64,000 nt of DNA from positions 1 through 64,000 of the forward strand of contig CANQRC010000001.1 of the NCBI GenBank assembly GCA_947626155.1, in the 5' to 3' direction. The notes beneath the pieces were generated by a model. The model was not told the DNA's origin and made no database searches. It saw only the letters and a list, made by a program, of their open reading frames with translations. A program made the position numbers and the translations under genes. This stretch comes from an uncultured Clostridia bacterium. GTDB lineage: Bacteria > Bacillota > Clostridia > Christensenellales > UBA1242. Every line of letters starts with the position of its first letter. Position 1 is the first letter of the stretch. Positions 42,687 through 52,300 of this stretch are shown one piece after another.

Positions 42687-43559
42687 ATGAAAGATTGCGT
42701 TTTTTGTAAGATTGTTAATGGCGAGCTGCCTTGTTATAAAATTTATGAGGATGATTTTGTTTTGGCGTTTTTGGATATTGCAAACGACATTGAGGGGCAT
42801 ACGGTTGTTGTTCCTAAAAAACATTATGAAAGTGTTTGCACCTGCGACAACACCACGCTTTGCAGGCTTATTGAGGCTTGCAAGAAGATTGGAAAACATT
42901 ATGTTGACGACTGCGGATTTGACGGCTTTAACATCTTAAACAACGCTGGGCAATGCGCCGGGCAGAGTGTTATGCATGTCCATTTTCACGTTTACCCAAG
43001 GCGCAATAACGACGGCAAGTGGCTTGCTCCAAACAATCCTGGCTGCGACAAAGAACTTGAGGAAATTTGGAAAAACATAAAAATTGAGACTGCTGCAACG
43101 CCAAAACTTGATGACGAAAACGCGGTTGTGCTTTACACAGACGGCGCTTGTTCTGGAAATCCCGGCGCAGGCGGCTGGGCGGCAATCCTCTCTTACAAGG
43201 GCAAGGAAAAAGTTTTGTCCGGCGGCGAGGAAAACACAACCAACAATCGAATGGAACTTATGGCGGTGATTTCTGGCTTGGAGGCAATTAAAAAGGCGGA
43301 AAAAGTGAATATTTTCAGCGACAGCGCCTATGTTGTGAACGCTTTCAATCAAAATTGGCTCTCCTCTTGGCAGGCAAACAATTGGAAAACGAGTGGCAAG
43401 GGGGAAGTTTTAAACAAAGATTTGTGGCAAAGGCTTCTTGCGGCAACGGAGAAGTTTGAGGTTGAGTTTCACAAGGTTAAAGGGCATAGCGACAATGTTT
43501 TTAACAACCGCTGCGACGCCTTGGCAAGGGAAGAGATATCAAAACTTAAAAAAGACTAA
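42687..43559 (+). CDS. HIT-domain nucleotide hydrolase fused to ribonuclease HI
   Basis: The 290-residue protein joins two enzymes. Residues 1-135 are a HIT protein (CVFCKIVNGE with Cys4/Cys7, and the histidine triad MHVHFHVYPR at His97/99/101), a family that cleaves nucleoside-phosphoramidate or dinucleoside-polyphosphate bonds. Residues ~145-290 are RNase HI with YTDGACSGNPGAGG (Asp152), NRMEL (Glu190), SDSAYV (Asp212) and NNRCDALA (Asp277), which cleaves RNA in RNA-DNA hybrids. All catalytic residues of both are intact. The frame is continuous with no stop at the junction (residues ~136-145). The 3' end overlaps the convergent ylbJ-like gene by 21 nt. Confidence 0.93.
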   Translation: MKDCVFCKIVNGELPCYKIYEDDFVLAFLDIANDIEGHTVVVPKKHYESVCTCDNTTLCRLIEACKKIGKHYVDDCGFDGFNILNNAGQCAGQSVMHVHFHVYPRRNNDGKWLAPNNPGCDKELEEIWKNIKIETAATPKLDDENAVVLYTDGACSGNPGAGGWAAILSYKGKEKVLSGGEENTTNNRMELMAVISGLEAIKKAEKVNIFSDSAYVVNAFNQNWLSSWQANNWKTSGKGEVLNKDLWQRLLAATEKFEVEFHKVKGHSDNVFNNRCDALAREEISKLKKD

Positions 43560-44492
43560 TAAACACAGGGTGACAAGGCAAGAGAAAATTGCGTGGGTCA
43601 CCTTTTGTGTTATAAACAGTTTGACGGGCATTTTTGTGCGCGAAAGCATGGTGAGGGACTGCAAAACTGTGGAAATTCCGCCAAAACTTATCACAAAAGA
43701 ACACAAAATAACGGCAAGTTTCACATTTGGAAGTTGTGAGAGCGAAAGGCAGCCTTTTGTTATTTCCACAATTCCTTGCAAAAAGGCGGAAGTTTCGCTG
43801 CCGAAAAGGGAGAAAAGGGGCGAGAAGCACTCAATGACAATAAAGAAAATTGTTATTATGCAGCCGACAGCCAAAATGCTGTTTGTGGAATTTAGAACAA
43901 TTTCGGAAAGGTCAAAAGACTTTTTGTCCTCTTCAAGCGGCTGTGAATTTTGGGCGCTTTCTTTCAGTTTGAAATTTCGATAAACCAGCCCATTCAAAAT
44001 TGCGCCAAGCACGTGGCTGATAAAAAGAACATAGCCCACTGTGGCGCTTTTAAACATTCCAATTCCCACCGCGCCAACAATAAACATTGGGCCGGAGGTG
44101 GAGCAGAAAGAGGACATTTTGAAGGCGTCCTCTTTTGTTATTTTTCCTTGAAGGAAGAGGTCGCTGACCATCTTTGAGCCGACGGGATAGCCAGAGAGAA
44201 TTGCCATGAAAAAGGCGTAAACTGAAATTGGCGGCGTTTTGAAAATTTTTTTCGAAAGCGGCGAAAAAGGGCGGGTGAGAGCGGACATTGTGTCTAGGCT
44301 TGAGAGGACTTTTGTGAAAAACATGAATGGCAGAACGGAGGGCAGAACGTTGAACGCCCACGCGGAAATGCCGTCGAGGGAGCATTGGATGTATTTTGCA
44401 GGCGAGATGAGCATATTTGCCAGAAAAAACAAAACAAGGCCGCTGAGCGCAACTTTTTGAAAATTATTTATTTTTTTTGCGTGAAATTTCAA
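43539..44492 (-). CDS. ylbJ: YlbJ-like sporulation membrane protein (nucleoside-recognition Gate family)
   Basis: The 317-residue protein has about eight membrane helices and a nucleoside-recognition/Gate-type core with LPSVLPFMFF, LSGYPVGSKM and FCSTSGPMFIVGAVG, matching YlbJ, needed for spore cortex formation in Bacillus. The start is TTG 44492, behind a strong GAGGGG; no ATG fits better. The gene's end overlaps the HIT-RNase HI gene by 21 nt on the opposite strand. Confidence 0.82.
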   Translation of the reverse strand: MKFHAKKINNFQKVALSGLVLFFLANMLISPAKYIQCSLDGISAWAFNVLPSVLPFMFFTKVLSSLDTMSALTRPFSPLSKKIFKTPPISVYAFFMAILSGYPVGSKMVSDLFLQGKITKEDAFKMSSFCSTSGPMFIVGAVGIGMFKSATVGYVLFISHVLGAILNGLVYRNFKLKESAQNSQPLEEDKKSFDLSEIVLNSTNSILAVGCIITIFFIVIECFSPLFSLFGSETSAFLQGIVEITKGCLSLSQLPNVKLAVILCSFVISFGGISTVLQSLTMLSRTKMPVKLFITQKVTHAIFSCLVTLCLLVFFKF

Positions 44493-44508
44493 ACAAACCC
44501 CTCAAATT

Positions 44509-44530
44509 ATTTGACTTAAAGCGGTCAAAT
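44509..44530. promoter_or_regulatory. Inverted repeat between divergent ylbJ-like and pta genes
   Basis: ATTTGAC and GTCAAAT form a perfect 7-bp inverted repeat with 8 nt between. The arms contain TTGAC -35-like elements on both strands, so it may be an operator or divergent promoter core. No regulator was identified. Confidence 0.35.
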
Positions 44531-44590
44531 ATTTTAAAATCTTAATGTATTTATATTTTGATGTTTGTCCAAAAATGAAAGAGGTTTTGT

Positions 44591-45574
44591 ATGTTTGATA
44601 TTGAAAATATTTTAAAAGAGGCCAAAAAGAGGCAAAAGACAATTGTCTTTCCCGAGGCAAGTTTTTCTGACAGAACTGTGGAAGCGGTTAAGTTTTTGCA
44701 GAAAAAGAAGATTGTGAAAGTTTTGCTTGTGGGCGACGCAAGCGCAATGATTTTGAGGGACAAGGCTTTTGAAAAATTTGATATAATAAACCCAATCACA
44801 TTTCCTGAAAGAGAAAAATTGGTTAAGACTTTGTATGAGAAAAGAAAGGAAAAGGGGCTGACCTTGAAGCAGGCAGACGAGCTTGAAAAAGACCCATATT
44901 ATTTTGCCACGCTTCTTGTAGAATGCGGCTACGCTGACGGCATGGTTTCGGGCGCAGAAGGCACGACGGCAACAAGCATTCGCCCAGCACTTCAAATTAT
45001 TAAGGGCAAAAACAAACAGCCTGTCTCTTCCTGCTTTTTGCTTTATGGGAAAAACAAATTTTTGAAAGATAGGCCACTTATTCTTGCAGACTGCGGAGTT
45101 ATTCAAGACCCTGACGCGGACACGCTTTCAATAATTGCCAGCCAAACGGTGGCAAGTGCAAATTTGCTTGGGATTGAACCAAAAGTTGCATTTTTGTCAT
45201 ATTCCACAAAGGGCAGTGCGAAGGGCGAAAGCGTGACAAAAATGGCGGCTGCGTGCGAAAAATTTAGGAAGAAAAACAAGGATGTTGTGTGCGACGGCGA
45301 AATGCAACTTGACGCCGCAATGGTGGAGAGCGTTTCAAAGCACAAAAGCCCAGAAAGCCCTCTTAAAGGCGAGGCGAATGTGCTGATTTTTCCGGATTTG
45401 CAGTCGGCGAACATCTGCTATAAGGCAATGCAATATGTTGGCGGCCTCACCGCGCTTGGGCCAATTTTGCAGGGGTTGAAAAAGCCCGTAAATGACCTCT
45501 CTCGCGGCTGCACGGCGTGGGACATTGTGGCAGTTAGTGCTATCACTGCTTTGCAGTGCGAAAATAAAGCATAA
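44591..45574 (+). CDS. pta: Phosphate acetyltransferase
   Basis: Pta turns acetyl-CoA and phosphate into acetyl-phosphate. The 327-residue protein is the short Firmicute form: TIVFPEASFSDRTVEAV at the start, GMVSGAEGTTATSIRPALQII and the late SRGCTAWDIV. AGAGGT precedes the ATG. AckA follows 32 nt on, so acetyl-phosphate is used for ATP and acetate. Confidence 0.95.
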   Translation: MFDIENILKEAKKRQKTIVFPEASFSDRTVEAVKFLQKKKIVKVLLVGDASAMILRDKAFEKFDIINPITFPEREKLVKTLYEKRKEKGLTLKQADELEKDPYYFATLLVECGYADGMVSGAEGTTATSIRPALQIIKGKNKQPVSSCFLLYGKNKFLKDRPLILADCGVIQDPDADTLSIIASQTVASANLLGIEPKVAFLSYSTKGSAKGESVTKMAAACEKFRKKNKDVVCDGEMQLDAAMVESVSKHKSPESPLKGEANVLIFPDLQSANICYKAMQYVGGLTALGPILQGLKKPVNDLSRGCTAWDIVAVSAITALQCENKA

Positions 45575-45606
45575 AAAATAAAAGCATAAGAAAAAAGGAG
45601 TTTATT

Positions 45607-46818
45607 ATGAAAATTTTAATCATTAACGCAGGAAGTTCTTCACTTAAATATCAACTGTTGAACTCAAAAACAAAAGAAGTTATTGCAAAGGGAAATTGCG
45701 AAAAAATTGGCTTGTCAAAACCATTTATCAGCTACAAACATAACGGTCAGGAGCAAACTTTTCCTGGAGCAAAAAATCACGAAGAGGCAATTGAGAAGGT
45801 GCTTCAAATTTTGACCAATAAGGATTATGGCGTTTTGAAGAGCTTGGACGAAATTGAGGCGGTTGGCCACAGGGAAATCACCGGCGGCTGGATTTACAAC
45901 AAAAGCGAACTTATCACTGACGAACTTTTGAAGCAACTCAAAAAATTTGACGAACTTGCTCCACTTCACAACCCTGCAAATGTGCTGGGAATGGTTGCGT
46001 GCAGAAAAGTTATGCCAAACACGCCACAAGTGGCAATTTTTGACACGGCTTTCCACCAAACCATGCCAGAAAAGGCATACACTTATGCCATTGATTATAA
46101 GGACAGCCAAAAATATCACATAAGAAAATATGGCTTTCACGGCTCTTCACACAGATTTATCACGCTTGAAGCCGCAAAAGTGCTTGGCAAAAAGGTGAAA
46201 GATGTGAACCTTATCATTGCTCACCTTGGAAACGGCTCTTCAATCACGGCAGTCAGGGGCGGACAGAGCGTTGACACAACAATGGGGCTTACTCCACTTC
46301 AAGGGCTTGTTATGGGCACAAGGTGCGGAGATATTGACCCAACCGTCGTTCAATTTTTGATGAACAAAAAGAAAATGACCGTTGACGAAGTTATGAATTA
46401 TCTCAACAAAAAGAGCGGACTTTTGGGCGTTTCTGGCGTTTCTAGTGACCACAGAGAAGTTGAGGCGGCCGCAAAAGAGGGCAACAAGCGCGCCGAACTT
46501 GCCGACGAGATGCTTTGCTATTCAGTTAGAAAACATATTGGCTCTTATATGGCAGTTTTGAATGATGTTGACGCAGTTGTCTTCACGGGCGGAATTGGCG
46601 AAAACAGCGCCGCAACAAGAGAAAAGATTATTTCAAACATGGAAAATCTTGGCATTGTGCTTGATAAAAAGAAGAACAAAAACTTCAAGCGCGGGCAAGT
46701 TGAACTTATTTCTGATGCGAAATCAAAGGTTAAAATTTATGTAATTCCTACAAACGAAGAGCTTATGATGGCCATGGACACAGAAGAAATTGTAAAAAAA
46801 TTGAAAAAATCGAAATAA
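45607..46818 (+). CDS. ackA: Acetate kinase
   Basis: AckA transfers phosphate from acetyl-phosphate to ADP, giving ATP and acetate. The 403-residue protein has the start ILIINAGSSSLKYQLL, FDTAFHQTMPE, KYGFHGSSHRF, IIAHLGNGSS and VVFTGGIGENS, all standard. It forms an operon with pta, implying acetogenic fermentation. Confidence 0.97.
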   Translation: MKILIINAGSSSLKYQLLNSKTKEVIAKGNCEKIGLSKPFISYKHNGQEQTFPGAKNHEEAIEKVLQILTNKDYGVLKSLDEIEAVGHREITGGWIYNKSELITDELLKQLKKFDELAPLHNPANVLGMVACRKVMPNTPQVAIFDTAFHQTMPEKAYTYAIDYKDSQKYHIRKYGFHGSSHRFITLEAAKVLGKKVKDVNLIIAHLGNGSSITAVRGGQSVDTTMGLTPLQGLVMGTRCGDIDPTVVQFLMNKKKMTVDEVMNYLNKKSGLLGVSGVSSDHREVEAAAKEGNKRAELADEMLCYSVRKHIGSYMAVLNDVDAVVFTGGIGENSAATREKIISNMENLGIVLDKKKNKNFKRGQVELISDAKSKVKIYVIPTNEELMMAMDTEEIVKKLKKSK

Positions 46819-46821
46819 AAC

Positions 46822-46850
46822 TTGACAAACCGCATAAATTTGTGTAGAAT
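46822..46850 (+). promoter_or_regulatory. Sigma-A-type promoter for rpmF
   Basis: Perfect TTGACA and TAGAAT are separated by 17 nt, starting 3 nt after the ackA stop. Confidence 0.7.
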
Positions 46851-46893
46851 ATAGCGTAGTTTGACTATTTGATGCATAAAAGGAGAAGAGAAA

Positions 46894-47088
46894 ATGGCAG
46901 TTCCAAAGCATAAAACTTCAAAACAAAGAAAAAATACAAGAAATTCTGCAAACTTCAATGCTGCAGAAGTTACTCTTGTTGAGTGCCCAAAATGCCACGA
47001 ACTTATGAAGCCTCATACTGTTTGTAAAAATTGCGGAACTTATAAAAACAAAACTGTTGTTGAAGATAAGAAAAATACAAAGAAATAA
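46894..47088 (+). CDS. rpmF: Ribosomal protein L32
   Basis: The 64-residue protein starts AVPKHKTSKQRK and has the CPKC / CKNC zinc pair of L32. AAAGGAG precedes it. The YceD/DUF177 gene that usually lies upstream of rpmF is absent; ackA is there instead, with a separate promoter between. Confidence 0.96.
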   Translation: MAVPKHKTSKQRKNTRNSANFNAAEVTLVECPKCHELMKPHTVCKNCGTYKNKTVVEDKKNTKK

Positions 47089-47093
47089 AACTT

Positions 47094-47119
47094 AAACTCA
47101 ACTTCTGTTGAGTTTTTTT
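47094..47119 (+). terminator. Terminator after rpmF
   Basis: AAACTCAAC and GTTGAGTTT form a perfect 9-bp stem with TTCT loop and a T run. Confidence 0.85.
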
Positions 47120-47143
47120 ATGTAAAATTTATTGGAGATTTTT

Positions 47144-47545
47144 ATGCGGACTTTTACAAAAGATGATGTGAAGCCTAATTTTTGTGACGGCAAGGTTACC
47201 GTCCCAAGTTGTTTCCATAAAATTGACCACGACTCTTTCAGCGGCGCGATGGGTGTTCTTGAAGTCGATTTTAGAGGGGCAGTGGATTTTGATTATAAAG
47301 CAATTTCCCTTGGCCTTTTTAGAGATTGTCTTAATCTTAGAAAGGTTACTTTTAGGATTAAGCCCAACTTTTCAGCCTTTTGCTTGTTTAGAAACTGCCC
47401 AAGCTCTAAAGTTGATGTTTTTGTTGCAGATAATGACTTGGAGGAAACAAAAAGAGAATATGGCGTGTGCAAAATTTTTAACGAGGCATACAAAACTGAC
47501 CTGCATTTTCACAAAATTGATTTGAATAAAGAGTTGAGGGGTTAA
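47144..47545 (+). CDS. Hypothetical protein with LRR_5/BspA-like pattern
   Basis: The 133-residue protein contains IDHDSFSGAMGVLEVDFRG and LGLFRDCLNLRKVTF, which resemble single turns of BspA-type leucine-rich repeats. There is no signal peptide, so it is cytosolic, unlike surface BspA proteins. ATG 47144 follows TTGGAG. The family match is weak and function is unknown. Confidence 0.65.
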   Translation: MRTFTKDDVKPNFCDGKVTVPSCFHKIDHDSFSGAMGVLEVDFRGAVDFDYKAISLGLFRDCLNLRKVTFRIKPNFSAFCLFRNCPSSKVDVFVADNDLEETKREYGVCKIFNEAYKTDLHFHKIDLNKELRG

Positions 47546-47592
47546 AACCTCTTCTTTTTTTGTTGTTAAATTTCGCACGAGTTTAAATTTAT

Positions 47593-47622
47593 TTGACTTT
47601 GCCTCTTTCTTTTTGCTATATT
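47593..47622 (+). promoter_or_regulatory. Sigma-A-type promoter for plsX-rnc-smc-ftsY
   Basis: TTGACT and TATATT have an 18-nt spacer; TAGGAG and ATG 47653 follow. Confidence 0.5.
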
Positions 47623-47652
47623 TATTTATATTATAATAATTAGGAGTGCAAT

Positions 47653-48657
47653 ATGAAAGTTGTCGTGGATGCTTTCGGCGGAGATAACGCGCCTTTGGAA
47701 GTTGTGGAGGGCGCCGTTCTTGCCGTCAAGAAAAACAAAGACTTGACGGTTATTTTAACGGGCGACGAGCAAAAAATTAGAGAAATTCTTGCCCAAAGAG
47801 AGGAAAGAATTGAGGTTGTTGACGCAAAAGAGATCATCTCCAACAACGAAGCGCCAACCATTGCCATCAGGCAGAAAAAAGACAGCTCGCTTGTTCGCGC
47901 TTTTGACTTGCTTAAAGAGAATGATGATGTTGTTGGGCTTGTTTCTGCGGGAAGCACGGGCGCAGTTTTGACGGGCGCAATTTTGAAGATTGGCAGAATT
48001 AAAGGAATTTCAAGGCCGGCTCTTGCGCCAATTCTTCCAACCGCAAAAGACGGGAAAAGTGTGATAATTTGTGATAGCGGCGCAAATGTTGACTGCAAAA
48101 GCGAAAATTTGTTGCACTTTGCCATTATGGCGTCGGCGTTTTCTTCAATTATGTTTGGCATTGAAAGCCCAAAAGTGGCGCTTTTGAACAACGGCACCGA
48201 GGAGCATAAGGGCAACGAACTTACAAAAACAACTTATCCTCTTATGAAGACAATTCCTGTGAATTTTGTTGGAAACTGCGAAGCAAGAGAGGTTATGTCG
48301 GGGGATGTTGACGTTATTGTGGCTGACGGCTTTGCCGGAAATGTGCTTTTGAAAAGCGTTGAGGGCGTGGCAAAGGGAATGTCGCAAATGATAAGCAGAG
48401 AGGCAAAGAAAAACATCTTTTCCATGATTGGCGCGCTTATGATGGGCAAATTTAAGGGCTTGAAAGCCAAAATGGACGTCAACAAATATGGCGGAGCGCC
48501 ATTCTTGGGCTGCAAAAAACTTGTTTTAAAGACCCACGGCACGGCAAACAGAGAGGTTTTTTGCAACACAATTTTGCAAGTTGTTAAGCTTCACGAAAAC
48601 AAACTAAATGAAAAAATTGAAAAAATGGTTGAAGAGATGACCGAGGAGCAAAAATGA
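47653..48657 (+). CDS. plsX: Phosphate acyltransferase PlsX
   Basis: PlsX makes acyl-phosphate from acyl-ACP for the first step of phospholipid synthesis. The 334-residue protein begins VVVDAFGGDNAPLEVV and has SAGSTGAVLTGA, GANVDCKSENL and VADGFAGNVLLKSVEG. The order plsX-rnc-smc-ftsY is the classical Firmicute block, but fabD, fabG and acpP are missing between plsX and rnc. The stop overlaps rnc as ATGA. Confidence 0.96.
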   Translation: MKVVVDAFGGDNAPLEVVEGAVLAVKKNKDLTVILTGDEQKIREILAQREERIEVVDAKEIISNNEAPTIAIRQKKDSSLVRAFDLLKENDDVVGLVSAGSTGAVLTGAILKIGRIKGISRPALAPILPTAKDGKSVIICDSGANVDCKSENLLHFAIMASAFSSIMFGIESPKVALLNNGTEEHKGNELTKTTYPLMKTIPVNFVGNCEAREVMSGDVDVIVADGFAGNVLLKSVEGVAKGMSQMISREAKKNIFSMIGALMMGKFKGLKAKMDVNKYGGAPFLGCKKLVLKTHGTANREVFCNTILQVVKLHENKLNEKIEKMVEEMTEEQK

Positions 48658-49274
48658 TTGACGAAAAAATTGGCTACAAATTTAAGGACAAAACAATCCT
48701 AACTCGGGCGCTGACGCATCCTTCAAAATCTAAAAACAACTATCAGCGCTTGGAATTTTTGGGCGACAGCATCTTGAACTTTGTTGTTGGGGAATATTTG
48801 TTTTCCCACTGCAAAGACCAAGAGGGGCGGTTGACCGTTTTGAGGGCGCACTATGTTTCTGAGGAGCATTTGCAAGAGGTGTTTGACCAGCTTGACATTG
48901 GAGAGTTTGTGATTGTTGGAAAAAGCCTGAAAAGTGAGCTCACGCCGGCAATTAAGGGCGACATAATTGAGGCAATTATTGCGGGGATTTATCTTGACGG
49001 GGGCCTCGAGGAGGCGAAAAAGTTTATAATCAAAAATCTTCAAGTTGAGGATTTTGACAACGCCATTGACGACAACTATAAATCTCAACTTCAAGAACTT
49101 GTTCAGGCAAATTTTAAGTGCACCATGAAATATGAAACCGTAAAAACGGGCGAATATTTTGAGGCAAAATTCTTTATGGACGAGGACTTGATTGCCACCG
49201 GCTATGGAAAAGATAAGACCAAGGCGGAGCAAAATTGTGCGTGCGTGGCAATTAAAAAATTGTTTGTTGACTGA
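48654..49274 (+). CDS. rnc: Ribonuclease III
   Basis: RNase III cuts double-stranded RNA in rRNA and mRNA processing. The 206-residue protein has RLEFLGDSILNFVVGEYL (catalytic Glu/Asp signature), KGDIIEAIIAGIYLDGG and a C-terminal dsRNA-binding domain (LQELVQANFK ... KAEQNCACVAIKKL). It is a little shorter than usual (~230) at the N-terminus. It is coupled to plsX and precedes smc by 39 nt. Confidence 0.95.
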   Translation: MIDEKIGYKFKDKTILTRALTHPSKSKNNYQRLEFLGDSILNFVVGEYLFSHCKDQEGRLTVLRAHYVSEEHLQEVFDQLDIGEFVIVGKSLKSELTPAIKGDIIEAIIAGIYLDGGLEEAKKFIIKNLQVEDFDNAIDDNYKSQLQELVQANFKCTMKYETVKTGEYFEAKFFMDEDLIATGYGKDKTKAEQNCACVAIKKLFVD

Positions 49275-49313
49275 TTATTAAAAATAACTTTTTGTTTTTA
49301 TTAAGGTGAGAAA

Positions 49314-52300
49314 ATGTATTTTAAAAAGATTGAAATGATTGGGTTTAAATCGTTTGCAGACAGAACTGTCATTGAGTTTAATGGCGGTTTTACTGCCATT
49401 GTTGGGCCAAACGGTTGCGGAAAAAGTAACGTTTCTGACGCCATAAGGTGGGTTTTGGGTGAGCAGAGCGCAAAGAGTTTGCGTGGCGACAATATGCAGG
49501 ACGTCATCTTTAAAGGCACGGAAAAAAGAAAAAGCCTCTCTTACTGTGAGGTCACGCTTACTTTTGACAACACCGACCGCTTTTTCAACATTGAATATGA
49601 CGAACTGAGCATAACCAGAAAACTTTACCGCTCGGGCGAAAGCGAATATCAAATAAACAAAAACACTTGCCGCCTCAAGGATATTATTGACCTCCTTTTT
49701 GACAGCGGAATTGGCAAAAACGGCTATTCCGTCATTGGTCAGGGCAAGGTCAGTGAAATTGTGGACGAAAAGCCAGAAGAGAGGCGCGCAATGTTTGAGG
49801 AGGCAGCGGGAATTGCCAAATTTAAGTCCCGAAAAGATGAGGCGGAAAGAAAACTTGAACGCACCCGTGACAACTTGACAAGAATTGACGACATTCGAAG
49901 CGAAATAGACCGCCAAATGGGGCCACTTCGCAAGCAGGCGGAGGACGCCAAGAAATATTTGGAATACAAGGGCGCTTTGAAGGATTTGGAAGTGAACGCC
50001 TATGTTTATCAATATGAAAATTCAAGCATTTTGAAAGAGCAAATTAAGGCGAGAATGCAGGCAATTGAAGAGGAGCTTTTTGCAAGGCAAGAGGACCTTG
50101 AAAACTTTTCTGTGACCTACAACGCCGAGATGGAAAAACTTTCTTCTCACGACAAAAAAATTGACGCGCTGAGCGAGGAACTTCTTTCTCTTACTGTTGA
50201 ACTTGAAAAACAAGAGGGCGAAACAAAGGTTTTGAGGGAGCGAATAAACTTCACAAACAAGGAAAATGACCGAATAAATTTGGACATAACAAACGCAAAT
50301 GTTGTCATTGAAAACTGTGACGAACAGATGGACGCAAAGCGCCAAGAGAGGCTTTATTTGGAGGGCAGGCGCAACGCTTTAAACTCTTCTTATGAGGAAC
50401 TTTCTAACGAGCACCTGAAGATTGTTGACGAAATGTCGGCTTCCGAGACTGAGGCGGACCAATCTCAACAAAAAATCATTGAGACTTTGGGTTCGCTTTC
50501 TGACGTTAAGAGCAGCGTCTCTAGGCTGGAAACTGAAAAGGGGCTGCTGATGCAAAATCGCGGCACGCTGGAAAAGAACATTGAGGACGCAAACGCCAAA
50601 CTTGAAGAGGCAAAGGCGCTTCAAAAGGCTTCAACGGAGGCCATTGAAAACTATTCGAAAGAATATGAAGAGGTTAAAAAAGAGGCGGAAGAGATTTCTG
50701 GGCGAATTTTTGTTGCCACAAAAGATATTGCCGACCTTGAAAACGAAAGGGCAAATTATATAACCCAAGTTAAGGTGTATGAAAACCGCAAGAAACTTCT
50801 CACCGAAATGCAGGCAGAATATGAGGGCTACGCTTACAGCGTCAAGAAAATTTTGAAAGAAAGCGAGAAAAATAACGCGCTGAAAAGCAAAATGGTGGGC
50901 GTTTTGGCGTCGCTTATCAAAGTGCCGGCTCAGTTTGAGACGGCGGTTGAGGTTGCGCTTGGAAACGCCGTGCAAAACATTGTCACTTTTGATGAAAATG
51001 GCGCAAAAGACCTCATTGAATACTTAAAACAAAACCAATTTGGCCGCGCCACATTCCTTCCAATTTCAAGCATGAAGAGAAGAGATTTGGACGAGCATCT
51101 TGTTGCCGGCAAAAAGGGCGTGTTTGGCGTTGCAAGCAAGCTTATTTCATATGATAGAAATATTGAAAATGTTGTCAGCAACTTGCTTGGTGCAACAGTG
51201 ATTGTGGACAATATGGTGACGGCGGTAAATCTTGCCAGAGAAAACAGATATTCATTTAGAATTGTCACGCTTGAGGGCGACATTGTAAGCACGCAAGGGT
51301 CGCTGACCGGCGGAAGCAAAAAGAGCGAGGCGGTAAACCTCATCTCGCGCGAAAGGGAAATTGAGACCACCGCAAACGAAATTGACGAGCTTACAACCAA
51401 AATCTACGAGATGAAAAACAAAATAGAGTATTTGAAAGTTGATTTAAACGGCTCTAAAACAGAAGAAAAAAAGATTATTGACAAAAAGAACGACCTTGAA
51501 ATTAAACTTGCCAAAGAACAGGAAAAATTGGGCGCAATAAACACCTCTTTGAAGAATTTGGAGGACGAAATTGGCGTTCTTAACATGGAAAAAACCACGG
51601 TTGAGAACAAACTTAAAGTTATTGACGGCGACCTGAAGCAGACAAGTTTGGTTCAAAACGCTTTGAGCGGAAACAAGGATGATGCCGACCAACTTATCAA
51701 GCAAAAACAGGAAAGATACAATCAAATTAGGGCAAAGCGCGACGAAATTGTTGCGAATATGACCACAGTTAAGGTGGACCTAGCGTCCTGCGAGAGCAAG
51801 TTGAAGGCGGTTGATGACGAACTTGACAGGCTTTTGCTTGAAAAAGACAAACAACTTTCAAACATCGAGGCGCTTAAATCTCACCTTGCTGAAAACGAGA
51901 AATTTATTGAGAATGCCGAGGAGATGATTAGGCAGAAGATTGAAAATGCCGGGCCATCACTTGCAAAAGACAACTTGCAAAGGATTAGAAACGAGAGAGA
52001 AAGTTTGCAAAATGAAAAGGTGACAATTTCTGAAAATATCAGGCAACTTGACGAGAAAAAGACGGCTGTGATGGAAGAAATTTCCAAGATTAACGACAGG
52101 AAATATCGCGAGGACACAAACCTTACAAAGGTTGACACCGAACTTGAGGCAATGCAAGAGCGAATCTATGAGGAATACAGCCTCACTTACAATGGCTGCT
52201 TGGAATTTAAGAGACCGGATTTTGACATCAAAGAGGCGTCAATTGAAATTAACAAATTGAAGCGCAATATTTCCGCGTTGGGATATGTTAACGTTCACGC

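Noticed and set aside
44506..44535. Sigma-E-like promoter for ylbJ on the - strand
   Set aside because: The match is partial and the start site would fall inside the ribosome binding site; it also overlaps the inverted repeat. Mentioned only in the sigma-K finding.
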